From assembly GCA_905182985.1 (NCBI GenBank), contig CAJJDN010000179.1, positions 41,812 through 105,811 on the forward strand: a stretch of 64,000 nucleotides of DNA, written 5' to 3'. Below are positions 24,652 to 39,277 of the stretch, one piece after another. A program made the position numbers and the translations under genes. Origin of the DNA: Paramecium sonneborni (lineage: Eukaryota; Ciliophora; Oligohymenophorea; Peniculida; Parameciidae). Numbering within the stretch: position 1 is the stretch's first letter; each line of letters starts with the position of its first letter. Under the pieces are notes generated by a model, which was not told where the DNA came from, did not search any database, and saw nothing but the letters and a program-made list of their open reading frames with translations.

Positions 24652-24948
24652 TCAATTAAATGAGAATGTATGAGATTATTATAGTTATGGTTCATCATCT
24701 ATATTGAGAAAGTGATCAACATAAGAGTTTCCCTTTTGCAATTTGTTGAATCTATTTTTTAACATAATTTCCTTAATTAATAATACAAATACTGTTCTTC
24801 CTTAAAAATGTTTATTAATTTAACACCACTTGCTGCCATATTTAGAATATAATTGTAATAATAATTTATCTTGTTATTCATTCCAAGGTAATTTGTTATT
24901 AATACCAGGACGTAATTAATTCATATAATGTTCTCTTATTTGTTTACT
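24652..24948 (-). CDS. 3' fragment of the Myb gene (assembly copy)
   Basis: Copy of the last ~100 codons of the gene at 26000-27026, cut at the 'n' at 24949. Confidence 0.7.
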
Positions 24949-24949
24949 N

Positions 24950-26296
24950 CTAAACAGGTCATATAGTAATTTTCTTATAAAGCTGTCTTGATATACTTTT
25001 CAAAGTCATCTTAAGGAAGAGATTTGGATTATGCCGAGAAATTAGGTTTGAACATAAATAAAAAATTAATTATTAATGGTTAAAGTAGATTAACTAATTA
25101 TAAAAAATAAGGATAACAAATAGTTATATCTAATATATAAAAGAGTAATAATCAAATCATAATTAAGACATGCTATAAAATTATTCTTCTTTTTTTATTT
25201 TCTAGAGAATTAAGTGATACTAAATATTTCAGTGATTCTTAAGAATAAGATCACAGAAACTTTATTTATAATCAATCTAAATAAAGACAATAACTTGTAT
25301 AAATTTTAACTCTGCCTACTATTAATTCTTTAATCTTATATACGATAGAAATATTTTTAAAGAGTGAGTGAACCGAATATCTTGATTTTAAATGTAAATT
25401 ACTGCCAACAATAATAGATAAGCAATATTGGTTCATTTAGAATTTTTAATTATTTTATTTATCTTCCTAAAGATAAATTCTCTAGAAAACCACCTAATAA
25501 ATGTATAAATGTATTCAATAATCGTAGAGATTTCAATTCACTTGACAATTAAAAGATTATCTAATATAAACAAGATTTATAATTCTCTTTGAAAAAAGTC
25601 TATTTTGATTATTCTGTTTCATTGGAATAATTATTCTAAATATACAACATTTATATTATGGGTTTATTTATTTCTCAAAATAAAAACTAGTTGTTTTGAT
25701 CTTTTAGTATTCACATATGAGATTAGATTTAAAATTTTGAATATTAAAACTGAACCAATAATTGAGAGAGTATATTTGAATAAGATTATGAGATTTGTTA
25801 ATATTAGAGTATTTAGTGATAGCATATAATCTTTGTTAGAGTAATTAGATTAGTAAAAGGATTCTTTTGGTTAGTTAATTTTTTAATAAATTATTGATAT
25901 GAGAATATTAATAATTGTGTATAGTATTGAATTGGATGGGAATGTGAATAAAATGAATTGATTATATTATTATTAGATTTAAATAATTAATAACTATAAT
26001 CAATTAAATGAGAATGTATGAGATTATTATAGTTATGGTTCATCATCTATATTGAGAAAGTGATCAACATAAGAGTTTCCCTTTTGCAATTTGTTGAATC
26101 TATTTTTTAACATAATTTCCTTAATTAATAATACAAATACTGTTCTTCCTTAAAAATGTTTATTAATTTAACACCACTTGCTGCCATATTTAGAATATAA
26201 TTGTAATAATAATTTATCTTGTTATTCATTCCAAGGTAATTTGTTATTAATACCAGGACGTAATTAATTCATATAATGTTCTCTTATTTGTTTACT
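24950..26296. repeat. second copy of the 23602-24948 contig end
   Basis: See 23602-24948. This copy continues into the complete Myb gene. Confidence 0.85.
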
Positions 26297-27026
26297 ATTT
26301 CTATTCTGCATTCCTCTTTTAAATGATTATTTTATACTTAGTGCAATTTGTTACCAATTATTAAATTGTGGATTATCTTTGGTAAATGATAAGATAATTA
26401 AATTTTCTTCTTCTGTCCATTTCTTCTTTTTATCTTAACCCCCATTCAAACGCTACCAATGTTATTTACATTATGAAACTGTTCTTCCTTCCATAAACTT
26501 AACAATAATCTCCCAATCTCCTTAATATATTTGAAACAAATGTTATAATTGTTTATTCTCTTCTTCACTCCATTTCTTTATCTTTCTCTTCTATAAACAA
26601 ACTCTATAAATCATTCAATTCTTACAGGTTCTTCTTTATTATATTTCTTCTACTTCTTTATTGGTTTCTACAATGTCCCTGAGTTACATGTTTTTGATTG
26701 ACTATAAATGATATCACAAATATTCAATTTACATTTTATCAAATTCAGATTCCTCTTCTGAATCATAATCTTACTCTTATTCTCTCATACATAGAGTTGA
26801 AGATATCTTTTAAATTTCACTCTAATTAAGTTCCTCTTCATCTATATCTTTATTCTTAACCTACTCAATACTATCAAACACTTTAAAGTAACTTATACAT
26901 TTCTTCCTCATTTTCATATCTCATCATCATTTCATTCTATCCTATCTCCTCAAATTCAATCTAATCCTCGTCATCTTAAAATCCATTCTCTTCATTCTAA
27001 AAATCAAACGATTAAGAATAGTTCAT
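26000..27026 (-). CDS. three-repeat Myb/SANT DNA-binding protein
   Basis: Four introns (28, 31, 35 and 21 nt) leave 303 residues. An acidic N terminus of ~90 residues is followed by a basic linker and three Myb repeats: 'KKWSEEENKQLQHLF', 'KKWTEEENLIILSF' (with a small insert before its recognition helix) and 'LPWNEQQDKLLLQLY'. The third ends 'GRTEIMLKNRF' only after the 21-nt intron is removed, which confirms that splice. Spaced Trp residues and GRT/KNRF motifs are typical of DNA-binding 3R-Myb or SNAPc-like factors. It acts presumably in transcription in the nucleus. Confidence 0.88.
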
Positions 27027-27299
27027 TTGAAATTTTATTTATAAGTATTTATGAATATCAAAATCAATTATTATTCTAAAATATTTCATACACTAATATA
27101 TCACATTTCATATTTTACTATTCCTCTCAAACATACTCTATATAACATGTTTTATATATTCAAAGGTCATGTATTCAATTTTGTACTAATTTTAGAAAAG
27201 ATAAACAACATTTTATATATTTTATTATTAAATTCATGGTTAATTCAAATTTTATATAAATATTCCAAGAATATCACATAAGAGTTTAACTTATTTTAA

Positions 27300-28590
27300 T
27301 CATCTTCTTCTAACACAAGCACAATTACCATAAACACCTCCACAAATGTAACAGAATTAAAATTTACATCTACAAGTCATATGATCACATCCTTAATTCT
27401 TCTCTACCCAAAATTTACATTAAGGACATTATTTGTATTTTGCACCTTAAACAAATTAAAAGAATTAATCATCCAAAACTTTCTCATTTTTAGCCCTCAA
27501 TTAATTTTAAATCAATTCTTTATACCCTTAACATGAATATCCATGATGATATTCTATTTTACATTATAAACAATATGATTTAGTACATGAAGGACAATTA
27601 AATTATGTACCATCAGCAATAAACACATATTTACAATCAGGTGTTGGACACCATGAATACTTAATTGTTTAATTATATTAAATACTTCATCACCATGACT
27701 TTCAACATATTACTTAAAAGTATATTAATGGAATTCAATCAATTTTTAATCATCCAAAACTTCAGTTAAATCAGAATAAATCATATTCTTTTTACATTCA
27801 ACAGTTGGACAAATTAATGGAAATTATCTTGCCTCAATTTATGTAGTACAATATTAATTTAAACATTTTTAATGATATATATGAAAACATTATAAAGTTG
27901 CCATCTCAGCTAATTCGATAACTTCCAAACATATATTACATTAAACTTAATTATTCAATTCATCTTATTCTTATTTTTTTAACTTTCTCATTTCTGCCTC
28001 TTACAAAGCACTTGTATACATTTCTTATTAATACTCTGAGTCAAAACTTATAATCATATATTCAATTTACTCATTTTATAATTTTTTAGCTAACTCTAAA
28101 TTCATTTAATCTTCATAATTTCTCTATTATAAATTATTCTATTAATTCTTCATAAATTATTAATTCTACTCTTCCTATCTGTATTACTTAAATTAATTAT
28201 GTATTGGTTGATATTAATGATATTAATTTTGATTATTATTGATAGGAATATAAGCTTAAATATCGATGTTGTCTTCAAAATTAGTACACAATTACAGAAG
28301 CTATCATAATAATTAATTTAAAAAACATTCTTATTTCCATTCAAAGCTTTATTATAAATCCCACAAACCTATTATTTTGTATATACAGTTGATTGAATAA
28401 ATTCTCTTAAATTTTTGATTAACTCTACATTTTAAATAAATAATTATTATTAGTTATCCTTTGCTTATAGATATCCCAAAACAAAAGAATCCATGATCAA
28501 TTCATAGGGCTGAGTTAATATAGAAAATATTACACGATTGAATTCTAAACGCAACTAAATTTAGTTTGTTATTTCTTATATCTCAATCAT
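27300..28590 (-). CDS. RING-between-RING (RBR) E3 ubiquitin ligase
   Basis: Removing two 26-nt introns gives 412 residues. The N-terminal ~220 residues are Gln-rich helical sequence. RING1 begins 'CNICLEVIELAEMATLQCFH', the IBR domain contains 'WCPTPDCKYVF' and 'CPSCTKSYC', and RING2 reads 'CPQCKFWVEKNQGCDHMTC' then 'FCYICGG'. In RBR ligases ubiquitin passes through a thioester on the RING2 Cys inside the GC(D/A)xM(T)C motif, and that Cys is present. No UBL or Ariadne domain is visible. The protein ends shortly after RING2. Confidence 0.93.
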
Positions 28591-28774
28591 AAAAAAATAA
28601 TATTTAATAGAGGAAATCTGATTATTGTTATTTATATTACAATTGAAATGTGAAATACTTTATATATTTGGATATTGTGCTTAAGAATGTAATTTTAGAT
28701 AAATTGAATTAATCAACAAAAAAGATATAGCCTTAAGCATTAACAGTAATAAATATACTCAGCAGATTGATTTG

Positions 28775-28938
28775 ATGAAATATAATAGGAGTATTGTTGT
28801 TTTTTAGATGATTCAATATAAAGAATAGAAATGATATATGATAAATATTAAAAAGATAAATAATCAATGATAATAATCTATGATGAATATCTAAAAGCAT
28901 ATATCAAATCTAAAATTATTGAATTAATAAAATAATGA
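28775..28938 (+). CDS. possible small hypothetical ORF
   Basis: A lysine-rich frame ('IIIYDEYLKAYIKSK') ends at TGA 28936-28938, overlapping the ATG of the next gene. A 17-nt GT..AG intron would be needed near 28790, which is shorter than the other introns here. Protein-like sequence also extends upstream without an ATG. Weak call. Confidence 0.3.
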
Positions 28939-29482
28939 GTAATTACATACCTGAGACTAGGACCTTTGGTAAATTTGATCCTCTATTTACCAATAAGTAT
29001 GATAAAGTTGCACCAGAGTTTGGAGAATTACAATAATGTAGAGTTGTTGGCAAATATATTTTTAGAGAAAAGCGATTTTCTTGCAGCAAATGTTGGAAAG
29101 TTTGAAGTACAAGCAGAGATTCCTTAATATATTGAAGGATTGGTTAGAAGGACAGCTACAACATGTAAGAGAATTGATTGATAAGTAAAGCAAGAACTCC
29201 AGTAACAATGGCATGGTTTAGAAGAACAACATCATTTGAAAGAAATGGAATTTTCAATATCCATACTCCAGTAATGAATACTAGAATATTGCCTTGGATA
29301 TTCTTCATTTTCATATCTTATGGTTGGTAGGGTTTCTAAGTTTCTTCATGGAACAGCGTGTAAAAGAGAGATTCAAATGAGCCGTAAAAATATCTCATTT
29401 ATGAAATAGTCGTACAACTCCTTATGATAAATTGTCCTTGAGAGAATTACCACCTGCTAAGAGTTGGGCAAGACCAGGTTGA
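28935..29482 (+). CDS. short single-pass membrane protein, possibly mitochondrial
   Basis: Three introns (28, 26 and 26 nt) leave 155 residues. The first 85 are polar with basic stretches ('LVRRTATTSRTPVTMAWFRR'). One membrane helix follows ('ILPWIFFIFISYGW'), then a hydrophilic tail with 'YDKLSLRELPPAKSWARP'. The size and single central helix resemble accessory subunits of respiratory complexes, but no family is recognised. The second intron ends in AAG rather than TAG. Confidence 0.7.
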
Positions 29483-30358
29483 GTAGGTTAAATGAATTAT
29501 TATTATATGATAAATCAAAACAAAATATTAAAATTAATATTAAACATCTTGTGAATTTACTATAAAAAAAAAAGAATTCATCTATCAATTATTTGATATT
29601 ACAATTGATTCAATTAATTAGTCTTATCTTATTTTCATAACTAAATCTACATTTAATGTTTTCTATCTTTTGAATCATACACTATTTTAGTTTTATTAAT
29701 TAATTTATCAATTAAGAACAATAATTAAAAATATTCAATCAAATATGATACTAGGTATTAGCATATCATTTTTATTTTACTGAAGATCTCATACTGAATA
29801 CACATCAAATATATATTGACTTTTATTTCAATACTCATGGTATTATGATACAGTATTTTTCAAGGTGCAAGAATAGAACTCTATAGTATATTTATTAACT
29901 CTTTATCTTTAATACAGCACACAATTTTATAAAATCTCATTAGAATTATAAATATCATCAGAACAAATACAATTGTATATAATTTTGATATCTAAGATTT
30001 GTTAATCACATACTTTATTAGTATTTATTTCTTATTTAATTGTAATTGCTAATCAAAAAGTCTTTAGAAGAAAGTTATTTTAATGAAAGGTTATCCTACA
30101 ATTTTTGGCTTATGTATTAAAGAGAAATATTATTGATACAAATTAGTTTAATTGAGAAGAAATTTTAACAATATATCTATAATTCGAAAGGAATAAAACG
30201 TATTAAAAAAGTACTTCAATTATTGAGGACAATAAATTTATATCTCTCTATATTATCAATATTGAATTAGGATGCTAAAAAATGCATATGAAAATTTTGT
30301 TATTTTATCAATAATTTGTAATGATACATTATAATTTATTATGCTACTTATAAATTTT
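29483..30358. other. intergenic, no gene seen
   Basis: About 870 bp of AT-rich sequence with stops in all frames. An A10 run lies at about 29563. Confidence 0.55.
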
Positions 30359-31137
30359 ATGACTGTTATTTAATACTTTTAAGAACAATATTATTAAAAT
30401 GGAATCTAATTCAATTTCTGTTTATCTTGTAATGAATCTCTATACTTAAATTATTTTTATTCTCTAAGTCCTAAATAATAACAATCATAAAATACTTAAT
30501 ATGGAGCATCAATCCTGGATGCTGAATCAAAAATTGTCTCTATTTCAAATTATAATTATAATCAATCAGTTTGTTAAGAGTGTTATGAAAAAGCTCAATT
30601 ATTCTACAAATTAAAAATAGTGTGATTATTATTAAATTTTCAAATTTTAAAAGTCAAAATTATACTTGTACTATTTATGTTTACAAGTTTAGATAATCAT
30701 TTGATCATTAAAATTTTAGTAGATCATTAAATTTGATATAAATTAATTTATTATATATAAATTATAAAGATTCTTTCTATTTTCTATCTTTTGGTATTTC
30801 ATAATTTAAATTTGTACTTTACTTAGTATTAGCCAATTCTCCAATAGTCAATAGTTGAAAATTTGGAATTGATTTATGTAAAAAAAGTCTTCCATTCTCT
30901 TGTAATTCAAGTGGTAGTTAAAGTGTATCCTCACTAACAGATATCTTTCAAAGGTTCTATTGAATAGTCTTTTTGGAATATGTAGCTTTATAACTTCATT
31001 CCAATTAATAATGATTTCAGTAATTTATGAAATTATTTACTGTACATAATCTTCAGAATTCTTTATTAAACTTGAAGTCCATAATTATAATAATTTATAT
31101 TTTGGAATTATTAGAATATAGATAATTGAGGGAGAAC
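30027..31137. repeat. contig end repeated at 31139-32249
   Basis: A 1.1-kb segment recurs after the single 'n' at 31138, offset by 1112. It is an assembly duplicate holding the CxxC gene and part of the minus-strand gene downstream of the coiled-coil gene. Confidence 0.85.
30359..30625 (+). CDS. small CxxC zinc-ribbon-like protein
   Basis: 88 codons starting 'MTVIQYFQEQYYQNGIQ'. Two CxxC pairs, 'FCLSCNESLYL' and, about 50 residues later, 'VCQECYEKAQLFYKL', could form one four-Cys zinc site. It may be complete or the N-terminal exon of a longer gene, since a GT..AG pair follows the stop. No family is assigned. The assembly copy is at 31471-31737. Confidence 0.5.
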
Positions 31138-31138
31138 N

Positions 31139-32249
31139 ATTTCTTATTTAATTGTAATTGCTAATCAAAAAGTCTTTAGAAGAAAGTTATTTTAATGAAA
31201 GGTTATCCTACAATTTTTGGCTTATGTATTAAAGAGAAATATTATTGATACAAATTAGTTTAATTGAGAAGAAATTTTAACAATATATCTATAATTCGAA
31301 AGGAATAAAACGTATTAAAAAAGTACTTCAATTATTGAGGACAATAAATTTATATCTCTCTATATTATCAATATTGAATTAGGATGCTAAAAAATGCATA
31401 TGAAAATTTTGTTATTTTATCAATAATTTGTAATGATACATTATAATTTATTATGCTACTTATAAATTTTATGACTGTTATTTAATACTTTTAAGAACAA
31501 TATTATTAAAATGGAATCTAATTCAATTTCTGTTTATCTTGTAATGAATCTCTATACTTAAATTATTTTTATTCTCTAAGTCCTAAATAATAACAATCAT
31601 AAAATACTTAATATGGAGCATCAATCCTGGATGCTGAATCAAAAATTGTCTCTATTTCAAATTATAATTATAATCAATCAGTTTGTTAAGAGTGTTATGA
31701 AAAAGCTCAATTATTCTACAAATTAAAAATAGTGTGATTATTATTAAATTTTCAAATTTTAAAAGTCAAAATTATACTTGTACTATTTATGTTTACAAGT
31801 TTAGATAATCATTTGATCATTAAAATTTTAGTAGATCATTAAATTTGATATAAATTAATTTATTATATATAAATTATAAAGATTCTTTCTATTTTCTATC
31901 TTTTGGTATTTCATAATTTAAATTTGTACTTTACTTAGTATTAGCCAATTCTCCAATAGTCAATAGTTGAAAATTTGGAATTGATTTATGTAAAAAAAGT
32001 CTTCCATTCTCTTGTAATTCAAGTGGTAGTTAAAGTGTATCCTCACTAACAGATATCTTTCAAAGGTTCTATTGAATAGTCTTTTTGGAATATGTAGCTT
32101 TATAACTTCATTCCAATTAATAATGATTTCAGTAATTTATGAAATTATTTACTGTACATAATCTTCAGAATTCTTTATTAAACTTGAAGTCCATAATTAT
32201 AATAATTTATATTTTGGAATTATTAGAATATAGATAATTGAGGGAGAAC
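31139..32249. repeat. second copy of the 30027-31137 contig end
   Basis: See 30027-31137. This copy continues into 32250 onward and is the one to keep. Confidence 0.85.
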
Positions 32250-32285
32250 AAAATAACAAAGTAAATATACGAAACATTAAATCAT
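31817..32285 (-). CDS. hypothetical protein, probably frameshifted
   Basis: A minus-strand frame from ATG 32285 reads 'MIQCFVYLLCYFVLPQLS' and on through 'KQFHKLLKSLLIGMKLQSY'. Near 32058 it must shift one base to continue into strongly protein-like sequence ('SEDTLQLPLELQENGRLFLH', 'FQLLTIGELANTK'). The ATG overlaps the TGA of the upstream coiled-coil gene. It may instead be the frameshifted end of that gene. Function is unknown. A partial assembly copy is at 30705-31137. Confidence 0.4.
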
Positions 32286-33031
32286 AAATTATTGAGACGC
32301 TTTCTTTGTATAATTTGTTTCCGTTCAGATAACTATTCAAAATATGGACTTTATTGAATTTAATGGGGTTATTTAATTTAGATTGGTACAAGACGCTTAG
32401 AATATTTGAAACGATCATAACGTTCTAATAATCCATCATGAGAATGATCTCTGTCAATATGATTTACCCAACTAAAATCTAAATTAATTTTGGGAATGGT
32501 TTAAATTTATGTTTGATTAATGGTTATTTAATTTTGATAATGAAGTTCTGATATTTTATTCTTGAGTTCTTCAATTTATTATTTTAGTTATACTTCAGCA
32601 ATTTGATGAGTTTCATTAATGAATGTTTGTTTTTGCAACCTCTCTTTAAGTAATGAGATTTAATTATCTTTATCTTTTAATTGATCTGTTAAGTAGATAT
32701 TCTTTCTCTACAATATCACAATCTCTTCCTCTAATTATGAGATCAATTCTCTATCAAAATTTATCTGAATAGATTCATCTTATGCTTCATTCATATCTGT
32801 TAGACTGCTCACTATTATTTGTTTATCTTCTACATCATCTTACTATTCAGCAATAGATTGATATAACATTTATGATTCTATATCTGAGTCTTACATATTT
32901 TATATATATATATATATTAAATTGTCTCATATTAATCCTAATCTTTGTAATTCATAATTTAATCTCTCCTTAATCTCAACATTCTCACATTAACTCAAAT
33001 ACTTATCTAAATCACTCCTTAATTCAGACAT
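32282..33031 (-). CDS. coiled-coil protein
   Basis: The start 'MSELRSDLDKYLSQCENVE' is followed after ~34 codons by TGA. The main frame resumes through an (AT)n tract at about 32905-32925 and continues with heptad-like helix ('QLEEEIVILQRKNIYLTDQL', 'LKEKL'-type repeats) for ~120 residues, ending in a basic tail 'RKQIIQRKRLNNL'. An indel near the AT microsatellite, or a start at an internal ATG, would reconcile the two parts. A role in cytoskeletal structures is possible but not shown. Confidence 0.6.
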
Positions 33032-33208
33032 TTACTAATATTAATTATTACGGATGTTGTACTACAATTAATTTTAATTCCTTACAACTATCTTATTGAA
33101 AAGAGGAGAATCCTCTTCTCTCACAACTTTAGTACAATTCAAAAATAGAATCACTTATACTAATTAATTCATAACTATTAACTGTTTTTAATTATTTCAA
33201 AAAATAAT

Positions 33209-33891
33209 ATGAAATCAGGTAGCTCTTGGCTCAATGCTGTATAAATCAATCCATTAGACTTTGCTGAAATTGATTACTTAGATCCAGCTTTAAAGGAAGG
33301 ACACAAAGTTCTATATGATCGAATTTTGAATATTAATATTCGTTTCCAAGATCGCTTTTCAGAAGTCTAGGAACTTAGTTAACCAGAACCTATCCGTTTA
33401 CGAGTCTTACAACTAGTAAGGATATTATTTAATTAAGGGGAACTGATAGTAATCCATAATCAATAAAAATTGAAATAAGTTCTGATAAGGATTTGTTCTT
33501 TTTATTTAATCATGAAGCGACAGTGAATGGTTTTACCTAGATAAAAGCATTATAAAATTTGTAAATGCCATTTAAGGATTATGCTTAGATAGCAATAGCA
33601 ACTTTAAATAAAGTTGAACAAAACTACAATGGGTATAATACTATATTTATATGTATAATTAGATATGGAGCAATCTTTTAGGTTATGTTGGATGGTTCAG
33701 CGAGATTAGAAATAAATTAAACAACTGAATTTCGAAGTGTGCATATGATTTACTTTGATTTTCATTAAGTTGAGGAATCATTTTTGAGATAAACGATAGT
33801 GTTCAAATACAATTAACAAAGAAAAGAAATAAAGTATCTAAGTTAATCATTAAATGAATGCAGAATGAGAGTAACTGGAACATTTAAATGA
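33209..33891 (+). CDS. SAS6L: SAS-6-like protein (SAS-6 N-terminal domain, no coiled-coil tail)
   Basis: With a 22-nt and a 30-nt intron removed, and one surplus G allowed in the G4 run at 33437-33440, the frame is 209 residues. It follows the SAS-6 N-terminal head: 'LYDRILNINIRFQDR', 'IRLRVLQL', 'SSDKDLFFLFNHEATVNGF' and the late strands 'LEINQTTEFRSVHMIYFDF'. In SAS-6 this head dimerises to build the ninefold cartwheel of basal bodies. Here the protein stops right after the head with no long coiled coil, as in the SAS6-like paralogs of other alveolates. The family call is made by eye. Confidence 0.72.
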
Positions 33892-33932
33892 TTTACAATT
33901 TATTTATATATACGTGGCTATATTTAAATGAC

Positions 33933-34504
33933 TCATTTATTTGTTTAAAATTTCTAATTGATTCCATCTTTAAGTTTCTCAAATTCCCTTTCAATTTATT
34001 AGTTGTGTTTTTAATATAATGGTGCAACAAACTAGATGTTATAGATATAAATACTGAATCATATAATTTTTCAGCTCCTTTAACTTATGGGTGGAATAAA
34101 GCAACATATAGAGCTAATTTAAGGATATGATAGAATGGAATGAACTCTAAAGCAAATCCAAGAGTAGAATCTGCCAAAGTGATAATGGAATATAAGATCC
34201 AATAGGTCAACCATTGTTTGTCATCATTACTATTATCTATGATTAATAATATAGTAATACCTCTTGATTCAATGGCTTAAATACTTCTATAAGCAGGATA
34301 GACAATACAAATAAATGAAGAGAGAAAACGTGCTGCAATTCCAAGTAAAATACTGAAAAAAGCAATAGAACCCCCTATAAAAACAGCATGAGCAGGTCTA
34401 ACTCCGATTTTGGCACATGGAGCTTTGAGTATTTCCATTTGATCAATATCATCAAGGCCAAGTTTGGTGATTACAGGATCACATTTTGATAAAACGACGT
34501 TCAT
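33933..34504 (-). CDS. REEP/Yop1/HVA22 (TB2/DP1) ER-shaping protein
   Basis: Introns of 24 and 23 nt leave 174 residues. Hairpin membrane segments ('FFSILLGIAARFLSSFICIV' and 'WILYSIITLADSTLGFALE') flank the family signature 'YPAYRSIQAIES....DDKQWLTYWILY', and an amphipathic C-terminal helix follows ('PLYQKHNQQIEREFEKLKDG'). These proteins insert hairpins into the ER membrane and curve it into tubules. The start lies 41 bp from the stop of the trichocyst gene on the same strand. Confidence 0.93.
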
Positions 34505-34545
34505 TTTTTTATTAAATTAAAAATTATTAATTTTCCAAATGATGT

Positions 34546-35614
34546 TCATTCGCTTTCAATCGACCATCTAGCTATTCTATCCAAATTATCATTAAGTAAT
34601 TCTTATGCTTCTTCGACTCTATCCAATATAAATTATCTATTCATATTTATGTAGTAATTCACCTCTAATCGTTTCTGTCTTATAATTTCTCTCCGACTTC
34701 ACGAACATCTAATTTCTTTAAATTTAATTCTTATTCCTTCTATTGGAAATGAGCATCTAATTCTTAATGTTATCTGGTTGTCTCAGCTAATGAACTAATA
34801 ATATATATATTTAATTCAATTACCTTCTAATTTCTGCACTTAACTTATTGTATAATCTAATATTCTCTTATTCTTTTTCTTCATCAATAGCCAAACTGTT
34901 GAGAACAGCATCCCTTAATCTATTAAGCAATTCCTGAATATGTTCTACTTATTCTAATTGTAAATGAGCTGTAATCTATATCTAAACTATTAACTATTAC
35001 TTAAGCCAACACTTCAATATGCTTTCCTCTTCCTAAAGCCTTTATTTCTTCCAATAAGTTATCTTTCTCTATCAAACTATGTCCACCACCTTAAAGTAAT
35101 TAACTTACACGAAGTAATAATTATCCTATCACATCCAAAATTGAATTCTAATCACCAACTCTCTTTTAATATGCTGTTTAATCATTTGCAAATAAACCAT
35201 CAATTATTGATTATTAGTTATTCAATACTTAAATCCTACTTGCTGTCTATTCAACTGATACTCGTAACTCTTCCACCTCAGTTACTAAACCTTGCATTCC
35301 AGCTTCCATTTCTGACTATTTATCATTAAAGTATTTCTCATCCTCTGATTCATCATCTGATAAATGCTTTATCAATTCTTCAACATGATCATTTAAACTC
35401 TAAAGTGTTTCACCCTTCTAAACCATTATCAATAGCTCTCCAAATAATTTACCACCAAATTCACTTTGTTTTGACTGTTCCCTATTAAATCTACACTCAT
35501 TACATAATTTTCGAACACTTCACTGAATGCACTGTGATCAGCTGTCTATAGCATCACATTGCTGCTAGCTGTCACTAATATTATACATAACAATCCAAAG
35601 GCAATTCTTTTCAT
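34546..35614 (-). CDS. probable trichocyst matrix protein
   Basis: Four introns (29, 31, 29 and 26 nt) leave 317 residues. A signal peptide ('MKRIAFGLLCIILVTASS') is followed by an acidic, almost Cys-free protein of long amphipathic helices: 'GGKLFGELLIMVQKGETLQS', 'HVEELIKHLSDDESEDEKYF' and a C-terminal coiled coil ending 'NLDRIARWSIESE'. This matches the Paramecium trichocyst matrix proteins, precursors that are cleaved and packed as a crystalline core and expand on secretion. Exact subfamily and cleavage sites are not resolved. Confidence 0.8.
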
Positions 35615-35642
35615 ACCCGTTTTTTATATAATTAATAAAAAA

Positions 35643-37196
<1,554 letters not shown>

Positions 37197-39277
37197 ATAT
37201 TTCGTTTATAAAAATAATAAAAAGTTTATTCTCTACTGTGGATAAAGAAATCATTATTCAAATTAATATTAATGATTTGCTATTTCAGATATTTTACTAA
37301 TTTTCTTATCGAACTCTATTTCATTCAATAATTAATATTCTTCTCATACTTTTAAATTGATCCATTTAAAAATGAATTCTTTTGACTTCATTTTTTTAAT
37401 TATAGTATCATCAAATCTTTAATATTGATAAATCTTAATACAATTCTATAACAAAATTTGGTAATCACTCAATTTTCATTTTACTTCTACAATTATGCAA
37501 ATTATAACTACTTGTGAAAAAATATCAAGATGATTCTGATTGAATATATATAGATTGAATTAATTGAAATTAATCTAAAATCACATTTTATTAATATTGA
37601 AATTTTTTAATTGAATTCAAGGGCATTTTAACAACTTTTCAATTGTATCTCATTTAATGTTGATTTATTTATATAGAGCTATAATTATATATAAAAAAAT
37701 TATTTCATATTTTAAATAATAGATATTAATTTTCTTGACTTTAAATGTTCCAAAAAATTTGAGCTAATTATTGATAATAAATATTTTACATTAATTTTCT
37801 TAATTATTTGTAATAATAATATGATTTGTAAATTGGTTAAGTATATGTATCTGAATAATATCTTTTGTAAAATGATAAATTTAAACAAGAAAAGATCATT
37901 ATTTGATCTTGAATTGATAAATTTAATTATTTGAATTAATTTTTAGAACTAAAAAAAAAAAAATCAAATTTTATTCTTCTTTTTTATAGGGTGAATATCG
38001 ATCTCTTTTAATAATATATGTTATNAAACAGTTCTCCTCCCTTACAGTACTCCATCACAAAATAAAAATGATTTACATCTTCATATTCTTCATAAACTCT
38101 TATAATATTTGGATGATCAAGTCTTGATAAAATCTCCAATTCTCTTTAGATGTGTTCAAAACTTATCCTCTACTTATCTATACATTTTATAGCATAACAC
38201 TTTCCTTTCAATCCATTCTTTTCTTAATCTATCTTGTAGCCAATTTAAACTGTTGCAAAATTGCCTCGACCAATTACTTATCCCAATTTGTAAAAATTAC
38301 CAATCTCCTATTAACTGAATTACCTTATTTCAGAATTCTTTTAACCCTTCTAACGAACATTTGAACTACACAAACCCATATATTTCGTTTATAAAAATAA
38401 TAAAAAGTTTATTCTCTACTGTGGATAAAGAAATCATTATTCAAATTAATATTAATGATTTGCTATTTCAGATATTTTACTAATTTTCTTATCGAACTCT
38501 ATTTCATTCAATAATTAATATTCTTCTCATACTTTTAAATTGATCCATTTAAAAATGAATTCTTTTGACTTCATTTTTTTAATTATAGTATCATCAAATC
38601 TTTAATATTGATAAATCTTAATACAATTCTATAACAAAATTTGGTAATCACTCAATTTTCATTTTACTTCTACAATTATGCAAATTATAACTACTTGTGA
38701 AAAAATATCAAGATGATTCTGATTGAATATATATAGATTGAATTAATTGAAATTAATCTAAAATCACATTTTATTAATATTGAAATTTTTTAATTGAATT
38801 CAAGGGCATTTTAACAACTTTTCAATTGTATCTCATTTAATGTTGATTTATTTATATAGAGCTATAATTATATATAAAAAAATTATTTCATATTTTAAAT
38901 AATAGATATTAATTTTCTTGACTTTAAATGTTCCAAAAAATTTGAGCTAATTATTGATAATAAATATTTTACATTAATTTTCTTAATTATTTGTAATAAT
39001 AATATGATTTGTAAATTGGTTAAGTATATGTATCTGAATAATATCTTTTGTAAAATGATAAATTTAAACAAGAAAAGATCATTATTTGATCTTGAATTGA
39101 TAAATTTAATTATTTGAATTAATTTTTAGAACTAAAAAAAAAAAAATCAAATTTTATTCTTCTTTTTTATAGGGTGAATATCGATCTCTTTTAATAATAT
39201 ATGTTATTAGTTTTGAATAATATTTTTAGAATTTGAATAAAAATATATGTGTTTTGGTTGAGATTGTATAGAATAAA
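37197..39277. other. intergenic (about 0.9 kb real, the rest duplicated)
   Basis: Upstream region of the CDPK gene, present twice because of the join at 38025. The second copy includes a CDPK 5' fragment (38026-38379, minus strand). No other coding signal is seen. An A12 run lies near 37952 and 39135. Confidence 0.55.
38026..39207. repeat. second copy of the 36843-38024 contig end
   Basis: See 36843-38024. Confidence 0.85.

Larger units (their letters stand above)
23602..24948. repeat. contig end repeated at 24950-26296
   Basis: The segment recurs with an offset of 1348 across the single 'n' at 24949. It contains the Tim 5' end, the uncertain plus-strand ORF and the 3' part of the Myb gene (24652-24948). 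It is an assembly duplicate. Confidence 0.85.

Noticed and set aside
27051..27281. 76-codon plus-strand ORF between the Myb and RBR genes
   Set aside because: Low-complexity hydrophobic content in the short gap between two minus-strand genes. No pattern supports it.
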